Position numbers and translations under genes: made by a program | Shown: in pieces, positions 1-5,862 of the stretch | Numbering within the stretch: the first letter of the stretch is position 1 | How the letters are laid out: each line of letters starts with the position of its first letter | Assembly (NCBI GenBank): GCA_902782625.1 | Contig: CACZNZ010000437.1 | Span: 1 to 8,115 of the forward strand | Source: an uncultured Lachnospiraceae bacterium | Lineage (GTDB): Bacteria; Bacillota; Clostridia; Lachnospirales; Lachnospiraceae | Reading direction: 5' to 3' | DNA length: 8,115 bases | Notes under the pieces: generated by a model | Databases searched by the model: none | What the model was told of the DNA's origin: nothing | The model's input: only the letters and a program-made list of their open reading frames with translations

Positions 1-281
1 AAAGTTAGAAATGACATCGCAAGCACATCATCGGATCCAACTCCGACAAAGATCTGTTCCGGATCAAGGCCCTCAAATCCTGCAATAGCCTCCACCAGAT
101 CGCTGGCTGCAGGATCCGGATATCTTCTCAGATCCCTGGCACTGCAAATCGCTTTTATTACATCATCCGATGGCGGATAGGGGTTTTCGTTTGTATTAAG
201 CTTAATGATTCCAGAATCCTTCGGCTGTTCTCCCGGGACATAAGGCGTCACTCTTCTTATAGCATCCTCATAGTTTCCCAT
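1..281 (-). CDS. hisC: Histidinol-phosphate aminotransferase, N-terminal part (runs off the window)
   Basis: Only the first 93 codons are visible; the gene continues past position 1. The product should be the PLP-dependent enzyme that transfers the amino group from glutamate to imidazole acetol phosphate in histidine biosynthesis. The visible part carries HisC-like signatures: RRVTPYVPGEQP at residues 9-20, the LNTNENPYPPS block at 28-38, RYPDP at 53-57 and GVGSDDVL at 80-87, where the family usually has a G-N/V-GSDE-type block. The PLP lysine lies outside the window. The ATG at 281 has a GGAG seven bases upstream, inside the end of prfA. Only two bases separate it from the prfA stop, so it is probably co-transcribed and translationally coupled with prfA. 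No other his gene is visible. A related class I/II aminotransferase such as a CobD-like enzyme is possible but less likely given the N-terminal motif. Confidence 0.85.
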   Translation of the reverse strand, partial: MGNYEDAIRRVTPYVPGEQPKDSGIIKLNTNENPYPPSDDVIKAICSARDLRRYPDPAASDLVEAIAGFEGLDPEQIFVGVGSDDVLAMSFLT

Positions 282-283
282 AT

Positions 284-1363
284 CTATGCTCCGATCTCCT
301 GCAACTTGGAAAGTTTCGCTGCCTGATCAGCAGCGGTCAGGCTGTCGATAATCTCGTCAAGATCTCCATTGAGGATATTCTCCAGACGATGCAGTGTAAG
401 CTTGATCCGATGATCTGTGACTCTTGCCTGCGGGAAGTTGTACGTCCGGATTTTCTCTGCACGGTCTCCTGTACCGATCTGACTCTTCCGAAGTTCAGCC
501 TCTTCATCATGTGCTTTCTCTCTCTCGAGTTCAAAAAGTCTGGCACGGAGCACCTTGAGTGCTTTATCCTTGTTCTTAAGCTGAGATTTTTCATCCTGAC
601 AGGAAATAACAATCCCTGTCGGGATATGGGTAAGACGTACAGCGGAATCGGTCGTGTTGACACACTGCCCGCCATTACCTGATGCACGGAACACATCGAA
701 TCTGCAATCATTCATATCGATCTGCACATCCACTTCCTCTGCCTCAGGCATAATGGCTACCGTAACGGTAGAAGTGTGGATTCTGCCACCGGATTCTGTC
801 GCCGGGATTCTCTGCACGCGGTGTACGCCACTCTCATATTTTAATCTGGAATAAGCGCCACGTCCGCTGATCATAAAGGAGACTTCTTTAAACCCTCCTA
901 ATCCGTTTTCATTCACATCGATAAACTCCGTTTTCCAGCGCTGGGAATCTGCGTAAGCTTTGTACATACGGTAAATCTCTGCCGCAAAGAGTGCCGCCTC
1001 ATCTCCGCCTGCACCTGCACGGATCTCAATGATAACATTTTTATCATCATTCGGATCTTTTGGCAGAAGCAGGATCTTAAGTTCCTCTTCACATGCAGCG
1101 ACGGTGTTTTTGGCCTCAGCCAGCTCTTCCTTGAGCATCTCCCGCATCTCTTCGTCGTTTTCTTCTTCCAGCATCTCCACGCTTTCATCTATGGTATTCT
1201 TCGCCTCTTTGTACTCGTTGTATTTTTCAACGATCGGCGTAAGATCATTCTGCTCTTTCATCAGGCTTCGGAACCTCTCCTGATCATTGACCACGTCAGG
1301 ATCACTCAGTTCCTTCATAACCTCTTCCAGTCTCGCAATAAGATCCTCCAGTTTGTCAAACAT
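284..1363 (-). CDS. prfA: Peptide chain release factor 1 (RF1)
   Basis: The 359-residue product has the usual RF1 length. RF1 reads UAA and UAG stop codons in the ribosomal A site and triggers release of the finished peptide. The anticodon-like PAT tripeptide that marks RF1 (RF2 has SPF) is at residues 187-189. The catalytic GGQ is at 231-233 within [11 protein letters not shown]; Gln233 is the residue PrmC methylates. A conserved acidic GAGGDEA block is at 117-123. The N-terminal 100 residues are rich in Glu and Lys and predicted helical, as in domain 1. Residue 234, after GGQ, is Cys, where E. coli RF1 has His. The ATG at 1363 has an AAGGAGG about seven bases upstream, lying in the last codons of prmC. 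The two genes overlap by eight bases (1356-1363), so translation is probably coupled. The stop codon is TAG, one of RF1's own signals. Confidence 0.98.
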   Translation of the reverse strand: MFDKLEDLIARLEEVMKELSDPDVVNDQERFRSLMKEQNDLTPIVEKYNEYKEAKNTIDESVEMLEEENDEEMREMLKEELAEAKNTVAACEEELKILLLPKDPNDDKNVIIEIRAGAGGDEAALFAAEIYRMYKAYADSQRWKTEFIDVNENGLGGFKEVSFMISGRGAYSRLKYESGVHRVQRIPATESGGRIHTSTVTVAIMPEAEEVDVQIDMNDCRFDVFRASGNGGQCVNTTDSAVRLTHIPTGIVISCQDEKSQLKNKDKALKVLRARLFELEREKAHDEEAELRKSQIGTGDRAEKIRTYNFPQARVTDHRIKLTLHRLENILNGDLDEIIDSLTAADQAAKLSKLQEIGA

Positions 1364-2210
1364 CTGTGTCCTCCTTACCTATGCATCCGTACACGACTCT
1401 GTCATTCCCTGAAAGGTCCTGTTCCAGCGTGACATTCGTATATCCTGCATCTTTCATCATCGTGCACACCTGTTCCCCCTGATCATAGCCGATCTCAAAG
1501 AAAAGCATGCCCTTCTCCTTTAGATAATCCCCCGCCTGCGCAATGATTCTCCTGTAAAACAACAGACCGTCCCTGCTGCCGTCCAAAGCCATACGGGGTT
1601 CATATTCTCTTACTTCCTTCATCAGTCCTTCAATCACTTCAGAAGGTATGTAGGGTGGATTTGAAACAATCGCATCAAATCTTCCCTGTATATGCTCAAA
1701 CAGATCTCCCTGAACCAGATCTGCATGGATCCCTAATTTTTCAGCATTCTCTTTTGCAACTTCCAGAGCGCCTTGCGAAGCATCAGCCAACGTAATATCT
1801 GTATGCGGGCAGAAGTGTCCGATACTGAGCCCGATACAGCCGCTGCCACAACAAAGGTCCAGTATGCGGCAGTCCTCTTTTCCGGATATATGCCGGATCA
1901 CAGTCTCTGCCAGGCATTCCGTATCTTGTCTGGGTACCAGCACCCGTTCATCAACATGAAAAGAAAGGCCCATGAATTCGCATTCACCAAAAAGATACTG
2001 GAGGGGAACTCTCTTTTTCCTCTCCCGGACAATCTCTTCGATCTTTTCGGGAATCCTTTCCCCTGTCTCTTTCCCGGCATTCATGAAAAAATCTGCTTTG
2101 TCAACCCCCATGGTATGTTCCAGGATCAACAGGCTCTCCGACCCGTAATCTTCGATACCGGCCGACATAAGTTCCTGCTCTATCGTCTTTCTGATTTCCA
2201 GCAAAGTCAA
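1356..2210 (-). CDS. prmC: Release factor glutamine N5-methyltransferase
   Basis: This 284-residue protein is a SAM-dependent methyltransferase of the PrmC/HemK family, which methylates the glutamine of the GGQ motif in release factors. The N-terminal helical domain covers about residues 1-75. Next come the family block VLVPRQDTE (90-98; more often PRPDTE), the SAM-binding loop [13 protein letters not shown] (118-130) and the catalytic NPPY motif (184-187) followed by IPS. The later [16 protein letters not shown] stretch (201-215) is also typical. The start is a TTG at 2210. It has GGGGAG eight bases upstream and overlaps the TGA stop of the DUF1385 gene in a 4-base TTGA, an arrangement for coupled re-initiation. 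The other end overlaps prfA by eight bases. Enzyme and substrate are thus made from adjacent cistrons. The Cys-rich SAM loop (CCGSGC) differs from the more common GTGSG, but the motif is intact. Confidence 0.97.
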   Translation of the reverse strand: MTLLEIRKTIEQELMSAGIEDYGSESLLILEHTMGVDKADFFMNAGKETGERIPEKIEEIVRERKKRVPLQYLFGECEFMGLSFHVDERVLVPRQDTECLAETVIRHISGKEDCRILDLCCGSGCIGLSIGHFCPHTDITLADASQGALEVAKENAEKLGIHADLVQGDLFEHIQGRFDAIVSNPPYIPSEVIEGLMKEVREYEPRMALDGSRDGLLFYRRIIAQAGDYLKEKGMLFFEIGYDQGEQVCTMMKDAGYTNVTLEQDLSGNDRVVYGCIGKEDTDV

Positions 2211-3151
2211 TCTTCAATCTCCCCGTTTCTCATCGCTTCCTGATACTGCCTCCAGTCGAAAACGCCCTCCACAGCAGCGATCGCTACCTCAAGCATGTCC
2301 AGATCCGGCTCTTTGGTCGTCAGATACTGCAGACTGAGTCCGGGCTTGCTCAAAATGTTCACCAGCCTGGAATTGCTTCTTCCTGCCCACCGGATAAACT
2401 CATAGGATATCCCGGCTACCAGCGGAACCAAAAGCAACCTGAGAAGAAATCTCCATAAAAGGCTGTCCACCCGGATGAACATAAAGACGATAATGCTGAC
2501 GATCATCACGATCAGCAGAAAACTGGTTCCGCATCTCTTATGCAGTCTGGAATGCTTTATTATATTCTCCGGTGTCAGCTCCTGTCCGCTCTCCAGACAA
2601 TTGATTGTCTTGTGCTCCGCCCCGTGATACATAAAGACGCGCCGGATTTCTTCCATCATGGAAATCAGTTTCACATAGATAAGAAACAGCGTCACTCTGA
2701 TAATTCCTTCAATCATCGTCCTGATGGAATAGGACGGTATAACATTTTTCATCAGATCAGACAAAAAAAACGGAAGCAGGACAAAGATGCCCACAGCAAT
2801 CACAAAGGACAAAATCATTGTCAGTCCCATGATGATACTCTCAAGCTTTTCCCCGAAAAGACGAATAAGAAAACTCTCCACCTTCCCCGGATTATGCTCT
2901 TCTTCCTCCTCGAATATCTCTGAAGAATACGTAAGGGTCTTCATGCCGATATACATGGACTCACCGAATGTCACGACGCCACGGATAATCGGAATCCTGC
3001 AAAATGCATACCTTTCCTGCAAGCTCTGGTATTCTCCTTTGCTTACTTCAATATCATGATCTGGCTTGCGTACCGCAACGGCATAGTTATCAAGATTCTT
3101 CATCATGACACCTTCCATTACCGCCTGGCCGCCAATCATTGTTCTTTTCAA
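2207..3151 (-). CDS. DUF1385 family membrane protein (YqhQ-like)
   Basis: The family is a conserved membrane protein of unknown biochemical role, known as YqhQ in B. subtilis. It is recognised from the start motif IGGQAVMEGVMM (residues 6-17), the HGAEHKTINCLESG block (176-189) and HKRCGTSF (204-211). Four hydrophobic segments lie at about 106-130, 144-166, 211-227 and 231-255, with an acidic run EEEEE at 81-85. I chose the TTG at 3151 (314 residues) because an AGGAGG sits six bases before it. The ATG four codons later would be too far from that site, and the longer open frame up to 3241 runs through the rpmE terminator hairpin. It overlaps prmC by four bases, and linkage to rpmE, prmC and prfA is typical of clostridia. 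The context suggests expression with translation genes, but no function follows from the sequence. Confidence 0.9.
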   Translation of the reverse strand: MKRTMIGGQAVMEGVMMKNLDNYAVAVRKPDHDIEVSKGEYQSLQERYAFCRIPIIRGVVTFGESMYIGMKTLTYSSEIFEEEEEHNPGKVESFLIRLFGEKLESIIMGLTMILSFVIAVGIFVLLPFFLSDLMKNVIPSYSIRTMIEGIIRVTLFLIYVKLISMMEEIRRVFMYHGAEHKTINCLESGQELTPENIIKHSRLHKRCGTSFLLIVMIVSIIVFMFIRVDSLLWRFLLRLLLVPLVAGISYEFIRWAGRSNSRLVNILSKPGLSLQYLTTKEPDLDMLEVAIAAVEGVFDWRQYQEAMRNGEIED

Positions 3152-3167
3152 ATGACTCCTCCTTTTA

Positions 3168-3182
3168 TGCTGCCATGCAGCA
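3168..3182 (-). repeat. Small palindrome just before the DUF1385 ribosome binding site
   Basis: TGCTGC and GCAGCA form a perfect six-base inverted repeat with a three-base loop. It lies between the terminator U-tract and the AAAAGGAGG of the DUF1385 gene. It could form a small hairpin in the mRNA that ends a few bases before the ribosome binding site. A role as an mRNA end or translation modulator is only a guess, and a six-base palindrome can occur by chance. Confidence 0.3.
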
Positions 3183-3186
3183 GGAA

Positions 3187-3254
3187 TAAATAATAAGAAA
3201 GGCGACAACACATAAGGCACAGGAGGTATCCTGTGCCGCAATGTATCGTCGCCT
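3187..3254 (-). terminator. Hairpin terminator downstream of rpmE
   Basis: Starting 17 bases after the rpmE stop, the minus-strand RNA can form a long hairpin. An outer arm (AGGCGAC at 3248-3254 with 3200-3206) and a partly paired middle lead to a perfect nine-base inner stem (3229-3237 with 3216-3224) closed by a four-base loop. It is followed at once by a T-rich tail, TTTCTTATTATTTATT. This fits an intrinsic terminator for rpmE. It lies between rpmE and the DUF1385-prmC-prfA-hisC cluster, for which I found no convincing separate promoter, so partial read-through is likely. Confidence 0.75.
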
Positions 3255-3271
3255 TGTAGGTCTTCGTCTGG

Positions 3272-3478
3272 CTAGTTCTGAGTCATGCCATACTTACGAT
3301 TGAATTTATCAATACGTCCACGAGCTTTGATTGCCTTCTGTGCTCCTGTGTAGAATGAATGACACTTAGAGCAGATCTCCACATGGATATCTTCCTTGGT
3401 AGATCCGGTGACAAACTCGTTACCACAGTTACATACTACTTTTGCCTGATAATACTTCGGATGAATTCCTTCACGCAT
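3272..3478 (-). CDS. rpmE: 50S ribosomal protein bL31, zinc-binding type
   Basis: The product is the small ribosomal protein bL31, which sits on the 50S subunit at the bridge to the 30S head. [20 protein letters not shown] is the standard N-terminus. With the ATG at 3478 the protein has 68 residues and four cysteines arranged CxC (16, 18) and CxxC (36, 39). This marks the zinc-holding (C+) form rather than the cysteine-free form many bacteria make under zinc limitation. I chose the ATG at 3478 because GAGGTG lies six to seven bases upstream. The in-frame GTG at 3487 is part of that same GAGGTG and would add only three residues. The gene has its own promoter and a structured leader upstream, and a terminator downstream. 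Confidence 0.97.
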   Translation of the reverse strand: MREGIHPKYYQAKVVCNCGNEFVTGSTKEDIHVEICSKCHSFYTGAQKAIKARGRIDKFNRKYGMTQN

Positions 3479-3630
3479 CTCTTTCACCTCTTCAAAATTA
3501 TTCTTTCGTCATATGTATCTACCAGCATGGCAATCACTGTTTCGGCATTCCCATGACCGTGCAACAGGGGAATCAACCGCCGAACATTGCACTATGATGG
3601 TGATACATATGCATCGTCTGTAAAACAGCT
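3479..3630 (-). ncRNA. Structured 5' leader RNA of rpmE (probable L31 autoregulatory leader)
   Basis: About 150 bases of untranslated RNA separate the predicted start site from the rpmE ATG. A perfect ten-base long-range stem (CATATGTATC at 3602-3611 with 3510-3519) closes the structure. Inside it, a 12-base-pair hairpin (3568-3573 plus 3579-3584 with 3541-3552) is interrupted only by a five-base bulge, GGTTG, on one side (3574-3578). Its 15-base loop contains TTGCAC (3559-3564), complementary to GTGCAA just upstream (3587-3592), so a pseudoknot can form. An alternative pairing, GCAAT (3586-3590) with ATTGC (3530-3534), would compete with it. Leader RNAs in front of L31 genes have been reported in several phyla, including Firmicutes; this one is assigned by position and structure, not by a covariance search. 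Confidence 0.65.
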
Positions 3631-3635
3631 TTCAC

Positions 3636-3664
3636 ATTATAGCATAGCTGTCTGTCAAGTGCAA
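3636..3664 (-). promoter_or_regulatory. Sigma-A promoter of rpmE
   Basis: A consensus -10 box TATAAT (3636-3641), preceded by TGC (extended -10), is 17 bases from a -35 box TTGCAC (3659-3664). A perfect TTGACA also occurs but only 11 bases from the -10, so it is unlikely to be the -35. The predicted start near 3629 gives a leader of about 150 bases. The -35 box begins nine bases beyond the stop of the CpXC gene, so some rpmE transcripts could also arrive by read-through. Confidence 0.8.
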
Positions 3665-3672
3665 GAACTAAT

Positions 3673-4308
3673 TTATCGGAACATGACATTCCCTGCCCAC
3701 GCCAGATCAACCTTCATAAAATCATCTCTGGAATGATCGAGAATCCCCATACGGTACTGTCTCTCAATCTGTCTGTAATGATCCAGTGAAAATGGTATCT
3801 TTCCGACACCCTTTTTCTCAAAAAACACAAGGAAGAACATTTCTCCCTCATGATAATCAAAAAGAATATTCATCAGGGTGTCATCTTTCATCTCTTTCTT
3901 GATCTGATTGATCACCATGATCTTGACCAGTTCCACAACACGGTCATCCATATGATTTTCACGGATCATGATCTTCTCTTTCAGGTCATTGATATTATCC
4001 ACAAGCCTCTTTGTCCCCTCCACTTTTTCATTGAGATCACGGAGTGTCTGTTCCGTCTCCTCTGTGACTTCCGGAGCCATATAGATATTCAGCTTCCTCT
4101 TGCTGTCCGTGTAATGACACTCATATGTCAAAGGGGCCAGATAGTTGCATTTTTCACAGCGGAAAACAAAGAGGCGGTTCTTTAAGATATCCTCTTTCAG
4201 TCCTGCCTTTTCCGTAACATTGATTCTTTTATATTTCCTCAGCATGTGCTTGTGTCCGCACTGGGGACAGGCAAGCTCTTCCATGGAATAAGTAGTATTA
4301 TTTGACAT
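3673..4308 (-). CDS. CpXC-domain zinc-ribbon protein, function unknown
   Basis: The 211-residue product begins with a likely zinc ribbon built from CPQC (residues 14-17) and CEKC (51-54), with a further Cys at 64. This matches the CpXC domain family named after the CPxC motif. Residues about 82-118 are charged, without Pro or Gly runs, and could form a helical or coiled-coil linker. The C-terminal half is a soluble mixed domain ending in LAWAGNVMFR. There is no signal peptide or membrane segment, so it should be cytosolic. The ATG at 4308 has AAGGAA eight to nine bases upstream. It is divergent from bioY and precedes rpmE on the same strand, with no clear terminator between. Its function is not established. 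The zinc-binding cysteines and the neighbouring zinc-type L31 do not by themselves prove a shared role. Confidence 0.85.
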   Translation of the reverse strand: MSNNTTYSMEELACPQCGHKHMLRKYKRINVTEKAGLKEDILKNRLFVFRCEKCNYLAPLTYECHYTDSKRKLNIYMAPEVTEETEQTLRDLNEKVEGTKRLVDNINDLKEKIMIRENHMDDRVVELVKIMVINQIKKEMKDDTLMNILFDYHEGEMFFLVFFEKKGVGKIPFSLDHYRQIERQYRMGILDHSRDDFMKVDLAWAGNVMFR

Positions 4309-4349
4309 AGCCGGTCTTCCTTTCTACTCCGGATGATTTGGTATTTAAT

Positions 4350-4355
4350 AGTATA
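4350..4355 (-). promoter_or_regulatory. Possible -10 box for the CpXC gene
   Basis: TATACT lies about 42 bases before the CpXC start codon and fits a sigma-A -10 box well. The hexamer 17 bases upstream, TTATAT, is a poor -35 match, so this is a weak prediction. The shared intergenic region also carries the bioY promoter and a BirA-like site, whose nearest arm is about 43 bases away on the far side. Confidence 0.35.
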
Positions 4356-4397
4356 CCACAGTCCCTCTTCTCATATAACCTCCAATCGATAAGTTTT

Positions 4398-4438
4398 TTA
4401 ATTGTTAACCTTATGTTGTAATTGTGGTTGACAATTAA
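4398..4438 (+). promoter_or_regulatory. BirA (biotin repressor) operator in front of bioY
   Basis: Two 13-base arms in inverted orientation (4398-4410 and 4426-4438), matching at 12 of 13 positions, are separated by 15 bases. The cores read TTGTTAACC and GGTTGACAA. This fits the half-site type and spacing known for biotin-protein-ligase repressors, which bind as dimers when loaded with biotinyl-AMP. The right arm contains the -35 box TTGACA of bioY, so binding should block RNA polymerase when biotin is plentiful. The regulator itself is not in the window. Confidence 0.85.
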
Positions 4439-4456
4439 TCCTCTGCCTTCTATAAT
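4428..4456 (+). promoter_or_regulatory. Consensus sigma-A promoter of bioY
   Basis: TTGACA (4428-4433) and TATAAT (4451-4456) are both perfect consensus hexamers with the optimal 17-base spacer. The expected start is near 4463, giving a leader of about 20 bases before the ribosome binding site. Such a strong promoter fits a gene controlled by repression, here by the overlapping BirA-like site. Confidence 0.92.
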
Positions 4457-4483
4457 ACGAGAAAAACGATTGGAGAATTGACA

Positions 4484-5023
4484 ATGAAGCAAACATTTAC
4501 AACTTACAACATGGTTCTTACAGCTTTGATGACCGCACTGCTCTGTGTCCTGGCGCCTATCGCCATCCCTCTGCCGGGTCTGGTTCCGATCTCGCTGGCA
4601 ACATTTGTGATCTATCTGGCCGCCAGTATAACCGATTGGAAAGTGACTGTAATCAGTACGGTCCTTTATCTGTTGATCGGCATGGCAGGCGTTCCAGTCT
4701 TTTCTACTTATCAGGCAGGTGCAGGCATTCTTCTCGGTCCGACCGGAGGATACCTGATCGGATATATCCCTATGGCACTGATCTGCGGTCTGGTCTTTTC
4801 CATGACGGACAATCCTTTCCTGAAGGCAGCTGGAGCAATTGCCGGAACCATCGTTCTTTATATCATCGGAACCTTCTGGCTTATGCATGCGACAGGCATG
4901 GCACTTCCGGCTGCCGTCACTGCTGGCATGCTCCCTTTCATACCCGGTGACCTGATCAAGATTGTCATCGCAGTGATGGCAGGACCCGTCATCAAAAAGC
5001 GGATTCAGATATTCCAGAAATAA
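4484..5023 (+). CDS. bioY: Biotin transporter S component BioY
   Basis: The 179-residue, almost entirely hydrophobic protein is the biotin-binding S subunit of an energy-coupling factor transporter in the cytoplasmic membrane. About six membrane segments can be drawn. BioY signatures are GVPVF (69-73), GPTGGYLIGY (85-94) and PGDLIKI (154-160). I chose the ATG at 4484 because GGAG lies eight bases before it; the in-frame TTG at 4478 would sit only two bases from that site. No ATPase (BioM, EcfA) or T subunit (BioN, EcfT) gene is adjacent, so it presumably shares an ECF module encoded elsewhere. It is the only plus-strand gene here, with its own promoter and a BirA-like operator. No biotin synthesis gene is nearby; whether the cell needs imported biotin cannot be told from this window. 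Confidence 0.96.
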   Translation: MKQTFTTYNMVLTALMTALLCVLAPIAIPLPGLVPISLATFVIYLAASITDWKVTVISTVLYLLIGMAGVPVFSTYQAGAGILLGPTGGYLIGYIPMALICGLVFSMTDNPFLKAAGAIAGTIVLYIIGTFWLMHATGMALPAAVTAGMLPFIPGDLIKIVIAVMAGPVIKKRIQIFQK

Positions 5024-5035
5024 CCTTATACTAAA

Positions 5036-5073
5036 ATGAGGCTGTGCATCTATCATACAGTGCACAGCCTCAT
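5036..5073. terminator. Shared terminator between convergent bioY and ppiC
   Basis: A perfect 13-base stem (5036-5048 with 5061-5073) and a 12-base loop begin 12 bases after the bioY stop. Read on the minus strand, the stem is followed by TTTTAG, a usable though short U-tract, so it should end the proS-ppiC transcript. Read on the plus strand, the T-rich stretch starts about eight bases later, which makes it weaker for bioY. The stem could still protect or end both mRNAs. Confidence 0.8.
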
Positions 5074-5101
5074 CGCCTACCTTTATATCTGTTTCTTTTT
5101 C

Positions 5102-5851
5102 TTATTCTTTTATCTCAAATCCGTATTTTTCAATCATCTCATCTCGCAGCTGCATGTATTTCTCATTCTGTTTCTCATTGGTCAGCTGCTGCATGATCTG
5201 CGGTGCGACTTCTTCGAATGTTGCTTCCGTGCCTTCCTGACGGTCTTCTACTCTGATCAGATGAAAACCAAACTGTGTCTTGACAGGGCCGAGCAGTTTT
5301 CCAATTTCTGATTCGAAAACAGCCTGATCAAATTCCGGTACCATCTGGCCGCGACCGAAAGTTCCGAGGTCACCGCCCTGATCCTTGGATGGGCAGCTGG
5401 AATACTCTTTGGCAGCATCTTCAAAACTTTTGGCTCCGTCCTCGATCATACCGAGAATCTCATTAGCTTTCTCTTCAGATTCTACCAGGATATGCTTCGC
5501 ATGTGCCTGGGCACCTTTCTGGAACTTATCTTTGTTGGCTTCAAAGAAATCCTTGCAGTCTTTTACAGAAGGAACAATGTCCTTGATTTCCTTCGTCAGT
5601 GTATACTGTCCGAGCAGTTCTCTGGCGGTTCCTGCCAGGGCTGCCTGATACTCTTCATCCTGATCGTACTGTTTATCCTTGCCATACTGTTCGAAAAGGA
5701 AATAATTCGCATACTGCGTAAGAGCCTGCTGCCTTCCTTCTTTGGTTCCGATATATTCTCTTTGCTGCTGCGGAATTCTCTTTAAGAACTCCTGAAACTC
5801 TGCTTCTGTTATCTCATGTCCCGCTGCGACAGCAATTACTTTATCTGACAT
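5102..5851 (-). CDS. Cytosolic PpiC-type (parvulin) peptidyl-prolyl isomerase
   Basis: The 249-residue protein catalyses cis-trans isomerisation of peptide bonds before proline and may act as a folding helper. The parvulin domain covers about residues 115-205: KHILV (119-123), the GGDLGTFGRGQMVPEFD block (159-175) and FGFHLIRV (194-201). The N-terminal 110 residues are helical, rich in Gln and charged, and resemble a SurA/trigger-factor-like substrate-binding arm. Unlike extracellular PrsA proteins it lacks a signal peptide and lipobox, so it should work in the cytosol. I chose the ATG at 5851 because AAGGAG is seven bases upstream; the ATG two codons earlier would be one base from that site. 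The ribosome binding site begins inside the proS stop codon, and the genes are 11 bases apart, so they form one operon. Confidence 0.92.
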   Translation of the reverse strand: MSDKVIAVAAGHEITEAEFQEFLKRIPQQQREYIGTKEGRQQALTQYANYFLFEQYGKDKQYDQDEEYQAALAGTARELLGQYTLTKEIKDIVPSVKDCKDFFEANKDKFQKGAQAHAKHILVESEEKANEILGMIEDGAKSFEDAAKEYSSCPSKDQGGDLGTFGRGQMVPEFDQAVFESEIGKLLGPVKTQFGFHLIRVEDRQEGTEATFEEVAPQIMQQLTNEKQNEKYMQLRDEMIEKYGFEIKE

Positions 5852-5862
5852 ATCCATTCTCC

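Noticed and set aside
1773..2243. Plus-strand open frame opposite prmC
   Set aside because: It is antisense to the SAM-binding domain of PrmC and shows no protein family features.
3152..3241. N-terminal extension of the DUF1385 protein by 30 residues to a start at 3241
   Set aside because: The extension runs through the rpmE terminator and its U-tract, has no ribosome binding site, and does not match the family start. The TTG at 3151 has an ideally placed AGGAGG.
3621..3656. Terminator for the CpXC gene formed by ACAGCT and AGCTGT followed by TTTT
   Set aside because: The stem has only six bases with a large loop and it overlaps the rpmE promoter. It is too weak to call.
4340..4357. Inverted repeat GGTAT/ATACC near the CpXC -10 box as an operator
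   Set aside because: Five-base arms in an AT-rich stretch are expected by chance, and no known regulator pattern fits.
4298..5065. Long minus-strand open frame opposite bioY
   Set aside because: Its sequence is rich in His, Cys, Asp and Gln with no domain pattern. It overlaps the well-supported bioY almost completely, so it is a frame shadow.
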